Source of the DNA: DATLZU01 sp051293835
Lineage (GTDB): Bacteria; Nitrospirota; Nitrospiria; Nitrospirales; Nitrospiraceae
Direction of reading: 5' to 3'
Length of the DNA: 64,000 nucleotides
Assembly: GCA_051293835.1 (NCBI GenBank)
Contig: JBPKMA010000003.1
Coordinates: forward strand, 124,001-188,000
A program made the translations under genes and the position numbers. Shown here piece by piece: positions 34,251-43,424 of this stretch. Below the pieces are notes generated by a model. It made no database searches and was not told the origin of the DNA. It saw only the letters and a program-made list of their open reading frames with translations. Position 1 is the stretch's first letter. Every line of letters starts with the position of its first letter.

Positions 34251-36221
34251 GTGTGCGGCATAGCAGGCATCCTCGGTCATACGAACGCTGACCTTGCCCA
34301 AACGGTCGCGGCAATGGTGGCGGCTATTCGTTACCGCGGGCCGGACGACCGCGGCGTATGGTGTGAGCCAGCCGTAGGGTTCGGTCTCGGGCATGCGCGG
34401 CTCTCGATTCTCGACCTCTCGCCCGAAGGCCATCAACCGATGATCTCGGCCGGCGGGCGGTATGTGATCTCGTACAACGGCGAGGTGTACAACTTTCTCG
34501 ATCTCCGGCGCGAGCTGGAAGATCGGGAGGTGAAGTTCCGCGGGCACTCCGACACCGAAGTCATGCTGGCGGCGATCGAGCAGTGGGGCCTGGAAGCTGC
34601 TGTGACCCGCTTTGTCGGCATGTTCGCGTTCGCCTTGTGGGATCGCGCCGACCAGGTGCTCTATCTGGTGCGCGACCGGCTGGGGATCAAACCGCTCTAT
34701 TTCGGCTGGGTTGGCCGGTGCTTCGTGTTCGCCTCCGAGGTCAAGGCGATCCGTTGTCATCCGTCCTTTTGTTCCGACATTGACCGGGACGCATTGGCAC
34801 TTTATCTCCGGTATGGGTATATTCCCGCTCCGCGTTCGATCTATCGCAACCTGTACAAGCTGCCGCCTGGCTGTATGCTGACTGTCACGCCTGAACGAGC
34901 GGCGCGAGCCGGGGGATTCTCTCCCGATCCCGAATCGCCGGACGGCTGGAAACCCGTTCGATACTGGTCAGCCCGGACGGTTGCCGAACAGGGGTGCGCG
35001 TCGCCGTTTCGAGGATCCGAATCGGAGGCCGAGCAGGAATTGGACGCGCTGTTGCGTCGAGCTGTGCGCCTCCGCATGATCGCGGATGTACCGCTCGGCG
35101 CGTTTCTCTCCGGCGGGATTGACAGTTCTACCGTTGTGGCTCTCATGCAGGCGCAAAGCACGCGGCCTGTGAAGACCTTCACGATCGGCTTTTATGAGAA
35201 CGAATACAACGAGGCGCAACACGCCAAGCGTGTCGCGCAGCACCTGGGGACGGACCACACGGAACTGTATGTGACCCCGCAACAGGCGATGGCGGTGATT
35301 CCACGCCTGCCTGCGATCTATGACGAGCCGTTCGCCGACTCGTCCCAGATTCCGACGTTCCTAGTGTCCGAATTGGCTCGCCGCCATGTGACGGTGAGTC
35401 TGTCCGGAGACGGGGGCGACGAACTGTTCGCCGGCTATAACCGGTACTTTGTCGGGCGCAGCCTGTGGCGAAAAATGAAGTGGGTGCCGGCGAGTCTTCG
35501 ACGGGCCCTCGCGCGCGGATTGACGATCTTCGAGCCGGACACGTTCGATACCCTGTTTCGGTGTCTGGGTTCTCTCGTTCCGGCTGTCCAGAATCCCGGA
35601 GACAAGCTGCAGAAGTTGGCGGGAATTCTGGCAGTGGACCATCCAGAGCAAATGTATCTGGAATTGGTCTCGTTGTGGCAGGAGCCGTTGTCGGTGGCAA
35701 TTGGCGCCACAGAGCCGGTGACCGCCATCTTGGATCGCACGCGATGGGCCAAACTGGATGACTTTACGTTGCGGATGATGTATCTGGATTTGGTCACTTA
35801 TCTGCCGGACGACCTTCTCGTGAAGGTGGATCGGGCGAGTATGGCGGTGAGTCTTGAAGCGCGAGTGCCGCTGCTGGATCATCGGGTGGTGGAATTTGTG
35901 TGGCGGCTTCCGCTGTCGTTGAAGATCCGACGCGAAGGTGAGGGGAAGTGGATTCTTCGGCGGGTCCTCGACCGCTATGTTTCCAGATCTTTGATCGAAC
36001 GGCCTAAGATGGGGTTCGGGGTGCCGATTGATTCGTGGCTGCGCGGCCCGCTGCGGGACTGGGCGGAGTCGCTATTGGACGAACGCCGTTTGCGGCAAGA
36101 CGGATTTTTCAATCCGCAACCGATCCGGGAGATCTGGGTCGAGCATCTATCCAGAAAACGAAATTGGCACTATCCGCTGTGGACGATCTTGATGTTCCAG
36201 GCATGGCTCAGATCGGAATGA
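34251..36221 (+). CDS. asnB: Glutamine-hydrolysing asparagine synthase-like amidotransferase (copy 2)
   Basis: The 656-residue protein starts at GTG 34251, chosen because it places the catalytic Cys at residue 2 (VCGIAGI) and has GGAGGT upstream. Glutaminase motifs RGPDDRG, YNGEVYNF and GHSDTEV are present. The synthetase PP-loop SGGIDSSTVVALMQ and SLSGDGGDELFAGY follow. It is closely similar to the copy at 28850 along its whole length but lacks the repeat-derived insert. The likely role is amidation of a uronic acid. Its stop overlaps the next start (ATGA). Confidence 0.9.
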   Translation: MCGIAGILGHTNADLAQTVAAMVAAIRYRGPDDRGVWCEPAVGFGLGHARLSILDLSPEGHQPMISAGGRYVISYNGEVYNFLDLRRELEDREVKFRGHSDTEVMLAAIEQWGLEAAVTRFVGMFAFALWDRADQVLYLVRDRLGIKPLYFGWVGRCFVFASEVKAIRCHPSFCSDIDRDALALYLRYGYIPAPRSIYRNLYKLPPGCMLTVTPERAARAGGFSPDPESPDGWKPVRYWSARTVAEQGCASPFRGSESEAEQELDALLRRAVRLRMIADVPLGAFLSGGIDSSTVVALMQAQSTRPVKTFTIGFYENEYNEAQHAKRVAQHLGTDHTELYVTPQQAMAVIPRLPAIYDEPFADSSQIPTFLVSELARRHVTVSLSGDGGDELFAGYNRYFVGRSLWRKMKWVPASLRRALARGLTIFEPDTFDTLFRCLGSLVPAVQNPGDKLQKLAGILAVDHPEQMYLELVSLWQEPLSVAIGATEPVTAILDRTRWAKLDDFTLRMMYLDLVTYLPDDLLVKVDRASMAVSLEARVPLLDHRVVEFVWRLPLSLKIRREGEGKWILRRVLDRYVSRSLIERPKMGFGVPIDSWLRGPLRDWAESLLDERRLRQDGFFNPQPIREIWVEHLSRKRNWHYPLWTILMFQAWLRSE

Positions 36222-37290
36222 ACGCATGGCCTGGCCTGCTGTTTCTGGTCACCGAAGACCGGTATTTCTGGTCGCATCGCCTGGATTTGGCTAGGGCTGC
36301 GCGAGCGCTGGGTTCACTGTGAGGATCGCCACTCGAGTGACTGACCATGGGACACTCATCACACCGGCGGGGGTCCGGCTTTATGCCCTTCGCCTCGAAC
36401 GGAGGAGTCGCCATCCGCTGGCGGACCTCGTGGCGATCTGCGAGCTTATCCACTTGTACAGGAAGGAGCGGCCGCAGCTCGTGCACCGGGTCGCGATGAA
36501 ACCCATTCTCTACGGGGAGACAGCCGAGCCATGCTCCGTTTGGTGCTGCTGAAGGCGTTGAAGATCGCTACCAGACGGAGCCGGTCTGTGGTTGTCTTTC
36601 AAAATGGCGAAGATCGCGATTACCTGGTCTCGAAGGGAATCGCCCAACTGCAACAGGCGCGGATCATCGCTGGCTCGGGCATTGATACCGAGTGATTTGT
36701 CCCCGGCGCGCCGATCGTTTTGCTGGCTTCCCGAATGCTGTGGGACAAAGGGGTGGCGGTTTTGTTCAGGCCGTAAGGTTGGTGAGGTACAAGGGCGTCC
36801 GGGCGCGCTTCGTGTTGGTGGGCCGATGTGATTCCGCATAATCCGGCGGCGATCCCTCCAAGTTGCCTACGGGAGTGGGCAGATGCGGGCGACATCAAAT
36901 GGTGGGGCCACCGCAAGGCCATACCGGCCGTGCTGGCTGTTGCCACGCTGATTGTGTGGCCCTCGTTCCGTGAAGGGCTACCCAAGGCGCTGCTTGAAGC
37001 GGCGGCGTGCGGCAGGCCGGGAATTGCGACGGATGTGCACGGGGTACCGTGCGGCCGTCCGCCATCGGTCAAGCGGACTTCCCGTCCCACCGTAAGACCC
37101 CGACGCGTTGGCGCATGCTATTGTGTCGCTGCTCGCCGATGCGGATCGCTGCACGGCAATGGGCCGAACCGGCCGCGACACGGTGGTGCGTGAGTATTCT
37201 GTGTCGAAGATCGCCAGAGCCATGCTCGCGCTGTATCGCGAACTACTCGGTCTTCGTGGAGATGGAAAGCAGGCGCCGGCGTGGGCATGA
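36218..37290 (+). pseudogene. Family 4 glycosyltransferase, multiply broken
   Basis: The gene starts at ATG 36218 overlapping asnB: NAWPGLLFLVTEDRYFWSHR, then in other frames RIATRVTDHGTLITPAGVRL, HPLADLVAICELIHLYRKE, VVVFQNGEDRDYLVSKGI, VLLASRMLWDKG-like, WPSFREGLPKALLEAAACGR and KIARAMLALYRELLG. The pieces are colinear with a full GT4 of about 375 residues. At least five frame changes and a deletion after MKPILYGE are needed, so it is clearly dead. Confidence 0.78.
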
Positions 37291-37998
37291 TGCGGGTTCT
37301 GGTCACCGGCACCGGGGGTTTTCTGGGCAAAGTCCTCGTTGACGCACTCTTGCGCGGAGGCTACACCGTTCGTGCCTTGTATCACCGTGCCGGGTTGTCG
37401 CCGGGCGATAGCCGGTGCGAGGTGGTCCCTGGCGATGTGTGCGACCGGACGGCCATGAAGGCCGCGGGGATGGCATGCCAGGCGGTCGTTCATTGGGCCG
37501 GCAAGGTCCATGTGCTGGACGAACTGTCCGCCGACGAGCAGGAGTAGCATTCGATCAATGTCGAGGGAACGCAGCATCTGCTGGAAGGCGACGCTGCGGT
37601 AGGCAGCCGACGGTTCATCTTCGCCAGCACCGTGAAAGTCTTCGGAGAAAGCAGCGACGGCTGTGTCGATGAATCGTGGCCGCCTGCGCGGGTCACCGTC
37701 TATGCCAGGTCGAAATGGCTGCCGAACAACTCGTAGTCGATCTCGCTCGGTCCGGTGGGTTTCGCGGCATTTCGCTTCGACTGCCGATGGCGTATGGCCA
37801 GACGAGCAAGGGGAACCTGTTCCGGATGATCGCGGCGATCGACCGGTGTCGTTGACGCTCGCCGCTGTTCACACGCTCATTGAGCCAGCCTGGTATCGTT
37901 CGGACGCCATCGCCTGCGATTTGGGGTATCAGCCGGACTTTTCCTTCGCCGACGCGGTGCCGGAATTGATCGCCTTCTATCGCCGCGCTCAGCAATGA
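37287..37998 (+). pseudogene. NAD-dependent sugar epimerase/dehydratase, multiply broken
   Basis: RVLVTGTGGFLGKVLVDALLR (Rossmann GxxGxxG) opens the gene. A TAG follows ADEQE, where relatives have Tyr, at 37545-37547. Then come INVEGTQHLLEG, RRFIFASTVKVFGESSDG, VYARSKW (Y-x3-K), a frame change, GFRGISLRLPMAYG, a deletion of roughly 100 codons, and PAWYRSDAIACDLGYQPDFSF to the stop. These enzymes usually sit next to a WecA-like transferase, as here. Confidence 0.78.
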
Positions 37999-39059
37999 GT
38001 ACGCTCGTGATAGCCAGCGTCGTGTTTGTCTTGTCGTGGCGGCTCACACGCCGTCTCTGCGATCCGCAGTCTCGCCTCTACCTGTTGGACCATCCCAACG
38101 AGCGGTCCCTGCATCGGGTGCCGACGCCGCGAACGGGAGGAGTGGCGGTCCTCATCAGCGCCGCGTGTGGCTTCATTCTGGCCACGCTGACCGGCTGGTG
38201 GGATCAGGAGACAGCGGCTCTTCTGTGGCATTCGACCGGCGTCTGGATCATCGGTGCCATGGCGGCGCTCGCGGTGGTGTCGTTTTGCGATGACCGAGGG
38301 GGCTTGCCGATCGGCCTGCGATTCGGCGTGCAGGTCGTCGCGGCGCTGGCGTTGGTTGTTGGGGCGGATGTGGTACTCCGCTCCGTGTGGGTGCCCTTCT
38401 TTGGCCCTCTTGATCTGGGTTGGGCGGCCTGGCCGGTCACGGTTGTGTTCCTTGTCTGGATGACCAATCTGTACAACTTCATGGACGGCATGGACGGCTT
38501 TGCGGGGGGGATGACGCTGGTCGGGTTCGGTTGTCTGGCGTATTTTGCGTGGCGGGACGCCCATGCGTTTATTTTCGTCCTCTCCCTTATGGTGGCGACG
38601 GCGGCGGCGGGATTTCTGCTGAGCAATTTTCCTCCCGCGCGGATCTTCATGGGGGACGTGGGGAGCGTCGCCATCGGGTTTCTCGCTGGCGCACTGACGC
38701 TGCTCGGGCAGCGGGAGGGACTCTTTGATGTGTGGGTTCCCATCATGATCTTTTCCCCCTTCATTCTGGACGCGACGGCCACGGTGCTTCGGCGCGCTTT
38801 CCGCGGAGAACGGGTGTGGGAGGCCCATTGCGTCCACTATTACCAGCGGCTGGTGCTGAGCGGCTGGGGACACCGGCGCACGGTGCTGGCCGAGTATGCG
38901 CTGATGGTGTGTTGCGGAATCGCTGCCTGGCTGTATCATCACGAGGACGACACGGGTCGGACGATTATTATCCTAAGCTGGTTGGCGGTGTTCGTCGCAT
39001 TGGGGGCAGGTGTCGGCCTGGTGGAACAACGGCGGGTCCGGCAGGAGGCGGAGGTATGA
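37995..39059 (+). CDS. WecA/WbpL-like polyprenyl-phosphate glycosyl-1-phosphate transferase
   Basis: The 354-residue protein has about ten hydrophobic helices. Family motifs are DHPNERSLHRVPTPRTGG, the acidic FCDD, NLYNFMDGMDG, FMGDVGS and the C-terminal VHYYQRL. It would transfer HexNAc-1-phosphate (or a derivative) from a UDP-sugar to undecaprenyl phosphate, the first step of repeat-unit assembly. Its ATG overlaps the broken epimerase. It is intact, unlike its upstream neighbours. Confidence 0.88.
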   Translation: MSTLVIASVVFVLSWRLTRRLCDPQSRLYLLDHPNERSLHRVPTPRTGGVAVLISAACGFILATLTGWWDQETAALLWHSTGVWIIGAMAALAVVSFCDDRGGLPIGLRFGVQVVAALALVVGADVVLRSVWVPFFGPLDLGWAAWPVTVVFLVWMTNLYNFMDGMDGFAGGMTLVGFGCLAYFAWRDAHAFIFVLSLMVATAAAGFLLSNFPPARIFMGDVGSVAIGFLAGALTLLGQREGLFDVWVPIMIFSPFILDATATVLRRAFRGERVWEAHCVHYYQRLVLSGWGHRRTVLAEYALMVCCGIAAWLYHHEDDTGRTIIILSWLAVFVALGAGVGLVEQRRVRQEAEV

Positions 39060-40315
39060 GCAACGGCGAAGCGATCGGCAAGCAAACGGCCAGGTGGATT
39101 GCGCATTGGCCCGATCTGGACGACCTCATCCGCGTCGCGTTGTACACGTTCATCTGCTCCTTGCCCTTCACTGCGCTCCTGGTTGTCGAACGGAACGGGT
39201 TCATTGTTCTCCTGATCCTGCTGGCCTGGTGGTGCGTAGGCCGCCGCCGGGTGTTTCTGAACCGGACGCCGTTCGATTGGCCGATCGCCGCGTTCGTCCT
39301 CTGGGTCGGGTTGACGATCCCCTTCGCGACGTTTCCCGCCTACAGCCTCAAAGAATATGGCAAGCTGCTCCAGCAGGTCCTCGTGTTCTACGCCGTGCTG
39401 CACTTCTTTCGGGAAGGGGGACACCGGCGCTATCTTCTGGCTTGGTTGCTTGCCACTCAGGTTCTGGTCAGCGCATACGGCATCGCTGAATTCAACCCGA
39501 CGGACCCGCAGGCCATGCGATCATTTTTGCCCGCGGAGGTCTGGCTAACCACCTATTTGGTGATATTCTTGCCTGTCGGTCTGGCCCTGGCATTCGAGGC
39601 GCGGAGTCGATGGCTGCAGCTGTCCGGCGGCTCGGTGGCGGCTCTTTCCGCGTGCTGTCTCCTGCTGACCCACTCCCGCGCTGGGTTGGTGGCGTTGCTG
39701 TGCGAATTGTGGGCCTTCGGGTGGCTGCTGCGGCGTCGCTCCGCGTGGCTCATGGCGGGAAGCGCGACGGTGACGGTTGTCGTCGCGCTGGCGATTGTTC
39801 TCGCCGCCGACTGGGGCGGGATTCAGTCGCTTGAGCGGATCCGGTCCTCTATCCCGATTCGCAGCACGCTTGGGTCCGTCATTCACCGGTTCGACATTTG
39901 GGTTTTTAGCCTGCAGGAAATTGCCGAACACCCGCTGGTCGGTATCGGGTACGGCAAGGACAACTTTAAGTTGGTGTACGCCGATCAACCGGAAACCGTT
40001 GAGCCCGGCCATGCCCCCGTGAGAATGCATGGCACTCACAACATCCTGCTGTACCTGGCCTTGCACGTCGGCTTGCCGGGCCTCTTCTTGTTCCTGTGGC
40101 TGATCGGCTCGATCCTTCGTCATCTGACCGCTGGGTTCCGATCGGTGGAGGCACCCGTGGACCGGTCGGTGCTGCTGGGGGCGAGTGTGGCGACGGCAGG
40201 GTTGATGGTCAGGTTGCTGTTTGACCAAATGTTCGTCGGAACCCTGGCGATCCTCTATTGGGTGTTGCTGGCCGCGGCCGTGCTGCATCTTCCACCGCGA
40301 CCATCTGGAACGTAA
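39056..40315 (+). CDS. O-antigen ligase/polymerase (WaaL/Wzy-like)
   Basis: The 419-residue polytopic protein has about 11-12 helices. A long periplasmic loop near residues 265-330 ends VRMHGTHNILLYLALHVGLPG, the His-containing signature of the O-antigen ligase/Wzy family. LLLTHSRAGLVALL is the conserved central helix. It would polymerise repeat units or ligate them to an acceptor. Start and stop overlap tightly with the WecA-like gene (TATGAG). No Wzz or Wza gene is in the window. Confidence 0.85.
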   Translation: MSNGEAIGKQTARWIAHWPDLDDLIRVALYTFICSLPFTALLVVERNGFIVLLILLAWWCVGRRRVFLNRTPFDWPIAAFVLWVGLTIPFATFPAYSLKEYGKLLQQVLVFYAVLHFFREGGHRRYLLAWLLATQVLVSAYGIAEFNPTDPQAMRSFLPAEVWLTTYLVIFLPVGLALAFEARSRWLQLSGGSVAALSACCLLLTHSRAGLVALLCELWAFGWLLRRRSAWLMAGSATVTVVVALAIVLAADWGGIQSLERIRSSIPIRSTLGSVIHRFDIWVFSLQEIAEHPLVGIGYGKDNFKLVYADQPETVEPGHAPVRMHGTHNILLYLALHVGLPGLFLFLWLIGSILRHLTAGFRSVEAPVDRSVLLGASVATAGLMVRLLFDQMFVGTLAILYWVLLAAAVLHLPPRPSGT

Positions 40316-40398
40316 TCGGAGAAAGGATTGAGTTTCTTCGCACTATCTGCTATGGGCATCATGCCGTTCCCTCTTCACCCCTCGATTGCGGACGACGC

Positions 40399-42312
40399 AT
40401 GAAGACATTCGCCATCACGCTGTTCGGGAAATTATCGGACACCTTCGGCGAGACCGTTCTCCGCTATCGCCGTGTGCTGGTGGTGACGACCCAGTTGGCC
40501 TTGATCGCGCTGGCCAATCTGACCGCCTTCCTGCTGCGGTTCGACGGCGCGCTCCCCGCGCCATACGGGCGTTTGGCGCTGTACGGACTTCCTTTCGTCC
40601 TGTCCGTATTCGGCGCCAGCCTATGGGTGTTCGGTATCCAACGCGGCCTCTGGCGATACGTGGGCCTGCACGATCTGGGGCGGATCCTGTGGGCTTCCGT
40701 GGCGGGGTCGGCCACGCTGTATGTCATTTTTCATGGATTGCTCCGTTGGGCGGCGTATCCACGCTCAATCATCATCCTCACTGGTCTGCTCTGCGGGTTG
40801 TATCTGGCCGGCATTCGTCTCGGCGTGCGTTGGTTCCGCGAATGGCTCCAGATTCTCGGGCCGACGGCCCGGCGCGTATTGATCGTCGGCGCCGGCAACG
40901 CTGGAGAACTGCTCGTCCGTGACATGCTCATGGACCGTCGAGCTACTTACAAACCCGTGGCGCTGGTGGACGACGATCCGGTGAAACGGAAGGCCAGGAT
41001 CCACGGCATTCCAGTCATCGGAACGCTCGCCGACATCAAGGCAGCGGCGGAACGTTGCGGGGCGCAGGAGATCATCGTGGCGATCCCTTCGGCTTCGACC
41101 GCGGTCAAGCAAAAGATTCTCGCGGCGTCGGAGGGCTGCACGGTGCCGATCAAGATTCTGCCGAGCGTCAAGCAATTGCTGGACGACCCTGTCTTGCTGC
41201 GACAGGTCAAGCCCATGAGCCTTGAAGACTTGCTGCAACGCGAGCCGATCGAGACCGATCGACAGAAGTTGCATCCGCTGCTGGCGGGCAAGAACGTTCT
41301 GGTGACGGGGGCCGGGGGGTCGATCGGTTCCGAGCTCTGCCGGCAGATCGCGCGCTATCGGCCGGCTTCATTGATTCTTTTCGAGCGGTATGAAAACAAC
41401 CTCTATGCGATCGATCTGGAGCTGCGGCAGAGCTTTCCGGAGCTTTCGCTTCTGCCCGTGCTGGGAGATGTGACGCTGCCGGATCGGGTGGCCGAAGTCT
41501 TTCGGGAAACTTCTCCCGATCTGGTCTTTCACGCAGCGGCGCATAAGCATGTTCCGCTCATGGAACGCAATCCGGGCGAAGCGGTTCGCAACAACGTCTT
41601 CGGCGCACGCACGGTCGCTGAATCGGCGCTTCTCTCCGGCGTGCAGCGGTTTGTGTTGATTTCCACGGATAAGGCGGTCAATCCCGTGAGCGTCATGGGG
41701 GCCACGAAGCGGGTCGCCGAGTTGCTGATTCAGCGTATGAATGGTCAGGGCGCCACCAAATTTACGGTCGTCCGCTTCGGCAACGTATTGGGCAGCAACG
41801 GTAGCGTGGTCCCGCTGTTTGCGGAACAGATTCGGAAAGGCGGACCGGTCACGGTGACTCATCCAGACATCAAACGGTACTTCATGACGATTCCCGAAGC
41901 CGTGCAGTTGGTGCTACAGGCGAGCGTGTTGGGAGTGGGCGGGGACGTCTTCGTCCTGGATATGGGCGAACAGATTCGGGTGGCGGATTTGGCGCGCAAT
42001 ATGATCGTCCTGGCGGGGCTGGTTCCGGACAAAGATGTTCGGATCGTGTATACGGGACTCAGACCGGGCGAAAAACTGTTCGAAGAGTTGTTTGACCGAT
42101 CGGAATGCGTCGAGCCGACGTGCCACCCAAAAATCAAACGGGCGGTCTGGCGTGGGAGCCTGCCGCTCGAGTGGGACCGCGCGCTCAAGGAGCTTGAAGC
42201 CTCGCTCCACTGTCAGGATCCGAAGCGGATGCTCGACGCGCTCAAAGCACTGGTTCCGAGCTATGCTCCACCCGCCGCTGGTGAATCCGCCGTTTCGGCT
42301 TTTTCCTCGTGA
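40399..42312 (+). CDS. WbpM/PglF-like UDP-sugar 4,6-dehydratase, membrane-anchored
   Basis: The 637-residue protein has four N-terminal helices (about residues 20-140). A first Rossmann domain RRVLIVGAGNAGELLVRDML follows, then the catalytic SDR domain with VTGAGGSIGSELCRQI. The active site is STDKAVNPVSVMGATKR, where Met replaces the SDR Tyr as in the long WbpM family. It converts UDP-GlcNAc to the 4-keto-6-deoxy sugar that feeds QuiNAc or FucNAc synthesis, probably for the WecA-like transferase at 37995. Confidence 0.9.
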   Translation: MKTFAITLFGKLSDTFGETVLRYRRVLVVTTQLALIALANLTAFLLRFDGALPAPYGRLALYGLPFVLSVFGASLWVFGIQRGLWRYVGLHDLGRILWASVAGSATLYVIFHGLLRWAAYPRSIIILTGLLCGLYLAGIRLGVRWFREWLQILGPTARRVLIVGAGNAGELLVRDMLMDRRATYKPVALVDDDPVKRKARIHGIPVIGTLADIKAAAERCGAQEIIVAIPSASTAVKQKILAASEGCTVPIKILPSVKQLLDDPVLLRQVKPMSLEDLLQREPIETDRQKLHPLLAGKNVLVTGAGGSIGSELCRQIARYRPASLILFERYENNLYAIDLELRQSFPELSLLPVLGDVTLPDRVAEVFRETSPDLVFHAAAHKHVPLMERNPGEAVRNNVFGARTVAESALLSGVQRFVLISTDKAVNPVSVMGATKRVAELLIQRMNGQGATKFTVVRFGNVLGSNGSVVPLFAEQIRKGGPVTVTHPDIKRYFMTIPEAVQLVLQASVLGVGGDVFVLDMGEQIRVADLARNMIVLAGLVPDKDVRIVYTGLRPGEKLFEELFDRSECVEPTCHPKIKRAVWRGSLPLEWDRALKELEASLHCQDPKRMLDALKALVPSYAPPAAGESAVSAFSS

Positions 42313-43424
42313 AGCTCGTCATTGCTGCCTGGCATCTGAAAAATTTTAATGTGGGACTCGGGCGCTACTGCCGGGAACTGATCGAAGCGATTGGGCGGGT
42401 GGATCGGGACAATCAGTATGATGTGTTGATGCCGACGGATGCCTGCCGGTTTCCAGAGCGGCCCAATTTCCGCTACCGGGTGATTCGCTTCCCTCTGTTC
42501 CGGCGGCGCGTTTGGGAGCAAGCGGCTCCCTTGCTTGTCGGACGCTATGACCTCCTCCATTTTCCCTACGACTCCCGTGCAGTGTGGAAGCGAGGCAAAT
42601 TCATCGCGACCGTTCATGACGTGAAGCCGCTCCTCTTCGGCGAACTCCGTCCGCGTAGGAACTTCGGCAGCGTGATCCAGCGGATCTTAGTCAGGGATCG
42701 ATGGGCCGGCCTCGATCATGTGGTGACCGACTCGGAGGCATCGCGACAAGACCTTCTGCGACTGGCGCGACTTCCGGCACATCGGGTCACTGTGGTTCAG
42801 CCGGGCGTGGACCTGACGCGCTTTCGCCCAGCTCCTCTCCTCTCGGGGAAGAGGGGAGGAGTAAGGGGGCGTCCCTATGTCCTCTGCGTGGCCGGTACGG
42901 ATCCCACCAAAAACGTCTCGACGTTGGTGGAGGCGTTCGCTAGCCTGGCGCTCCCGATCCGGGAAACGCATGATCTGGTCCTTGTGGGGGATGTCAAAAA
43001 GCGGAGAGAGGTTCGCGAGCAGGTTATTGCAGCCGGTCTCGAGAAGCAAACGATCTTCACCGGCGTCGTGAGCGATGAGCGCTTGATCGAGTGGTATCAA
43101 CACGCCGCCGTCTTTGTCTTTCCTTCGTTGTACGAGGGCTTCGGGCTGCCGGTGCTGGAAGCGATGGCGTGCGGCTGTCCGGTGATTAGTTCCAATGCTG
43201 CGTCGCTGCCCGAGGTTGCGGGCGACGCGGCCATCCTGGTCGATCCGAAGGATACCCAAGGCTTCACCGACGCGATGGCGCGGGTGCTCGCCGATGCGGA
43301 CCTCCGCCGCGATCTCCGCGAGAGGGGATTAACTCGGGCGGCGCGGTTCACCTGGGACCGGACGGCCCGGAATATGGTGGCGGTGTACGAGCAAGTGTTG
43401 AACGCCGAACCTGAGCCCGTATGA
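42309..43424 (+). CDS. Family 4 glycosyltransferase
   Basis: The 371-residue GT-B protein starts with GTG overlapping the preceding gene. FNVGLGRYCRELIEAI is the N-terminal loop. The C-terminal domain has VLCVAGTDPTKNVSTLVEAF and SLYEGFGLPVLEAMACGCPVISSN. A basic insert (PLLSGKRGGVRG, about residues 177-188) sits between the domains and is encoded by a palindromic repeat. The gene is otherwise intact and coupled to the downstream decarboxylase. Confidence 0.88.
   Translation: MKLVIAAWHLKNFNVGLGRYCRELIEAIGRVDRDNQYDVLMPTDACRFPERPNFRYRVIRFPLFRRRVWEQAAPLLVGRYDLLHFPYDSRAVWKRGKFIATVHDVKPLLFGELRPRRNFGSVIQRILVRDRWAGLDHVVTDSEASRQDLLRLARLPAHRVTVVQPGVDLTRFRPAPLLSGKRGGVRGRPYVLCVAGTDPTKNVSTLVEAFASLALPIRETHDLVLVGDVKKRREVREQVIAAGLEKQTIFTGVVSDERLIEWYQHAAVFVFPSLYEGFGLPVLEAMACGCPVISSNAASLPEVAGDAAILVDPKDTQGFTDAMARVLADADLRRDLRERGLTRAARFTWDRTARNMVAVYEQVLNAEPEPV
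42832..42861 (+). repeat. Palindrome inserted in frame within a GT4 gene
   Basis: CTCCTCTCCTCT (42832-42843) and AGAGGGGAGGAG (42850-42861) form a 12-base stem with one T-G wobble and a six-base loop. It probably belongs to the same dispersed family as 27545-27640 and 29129-29171, in the opposite orientation. Confidence 0.7.
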
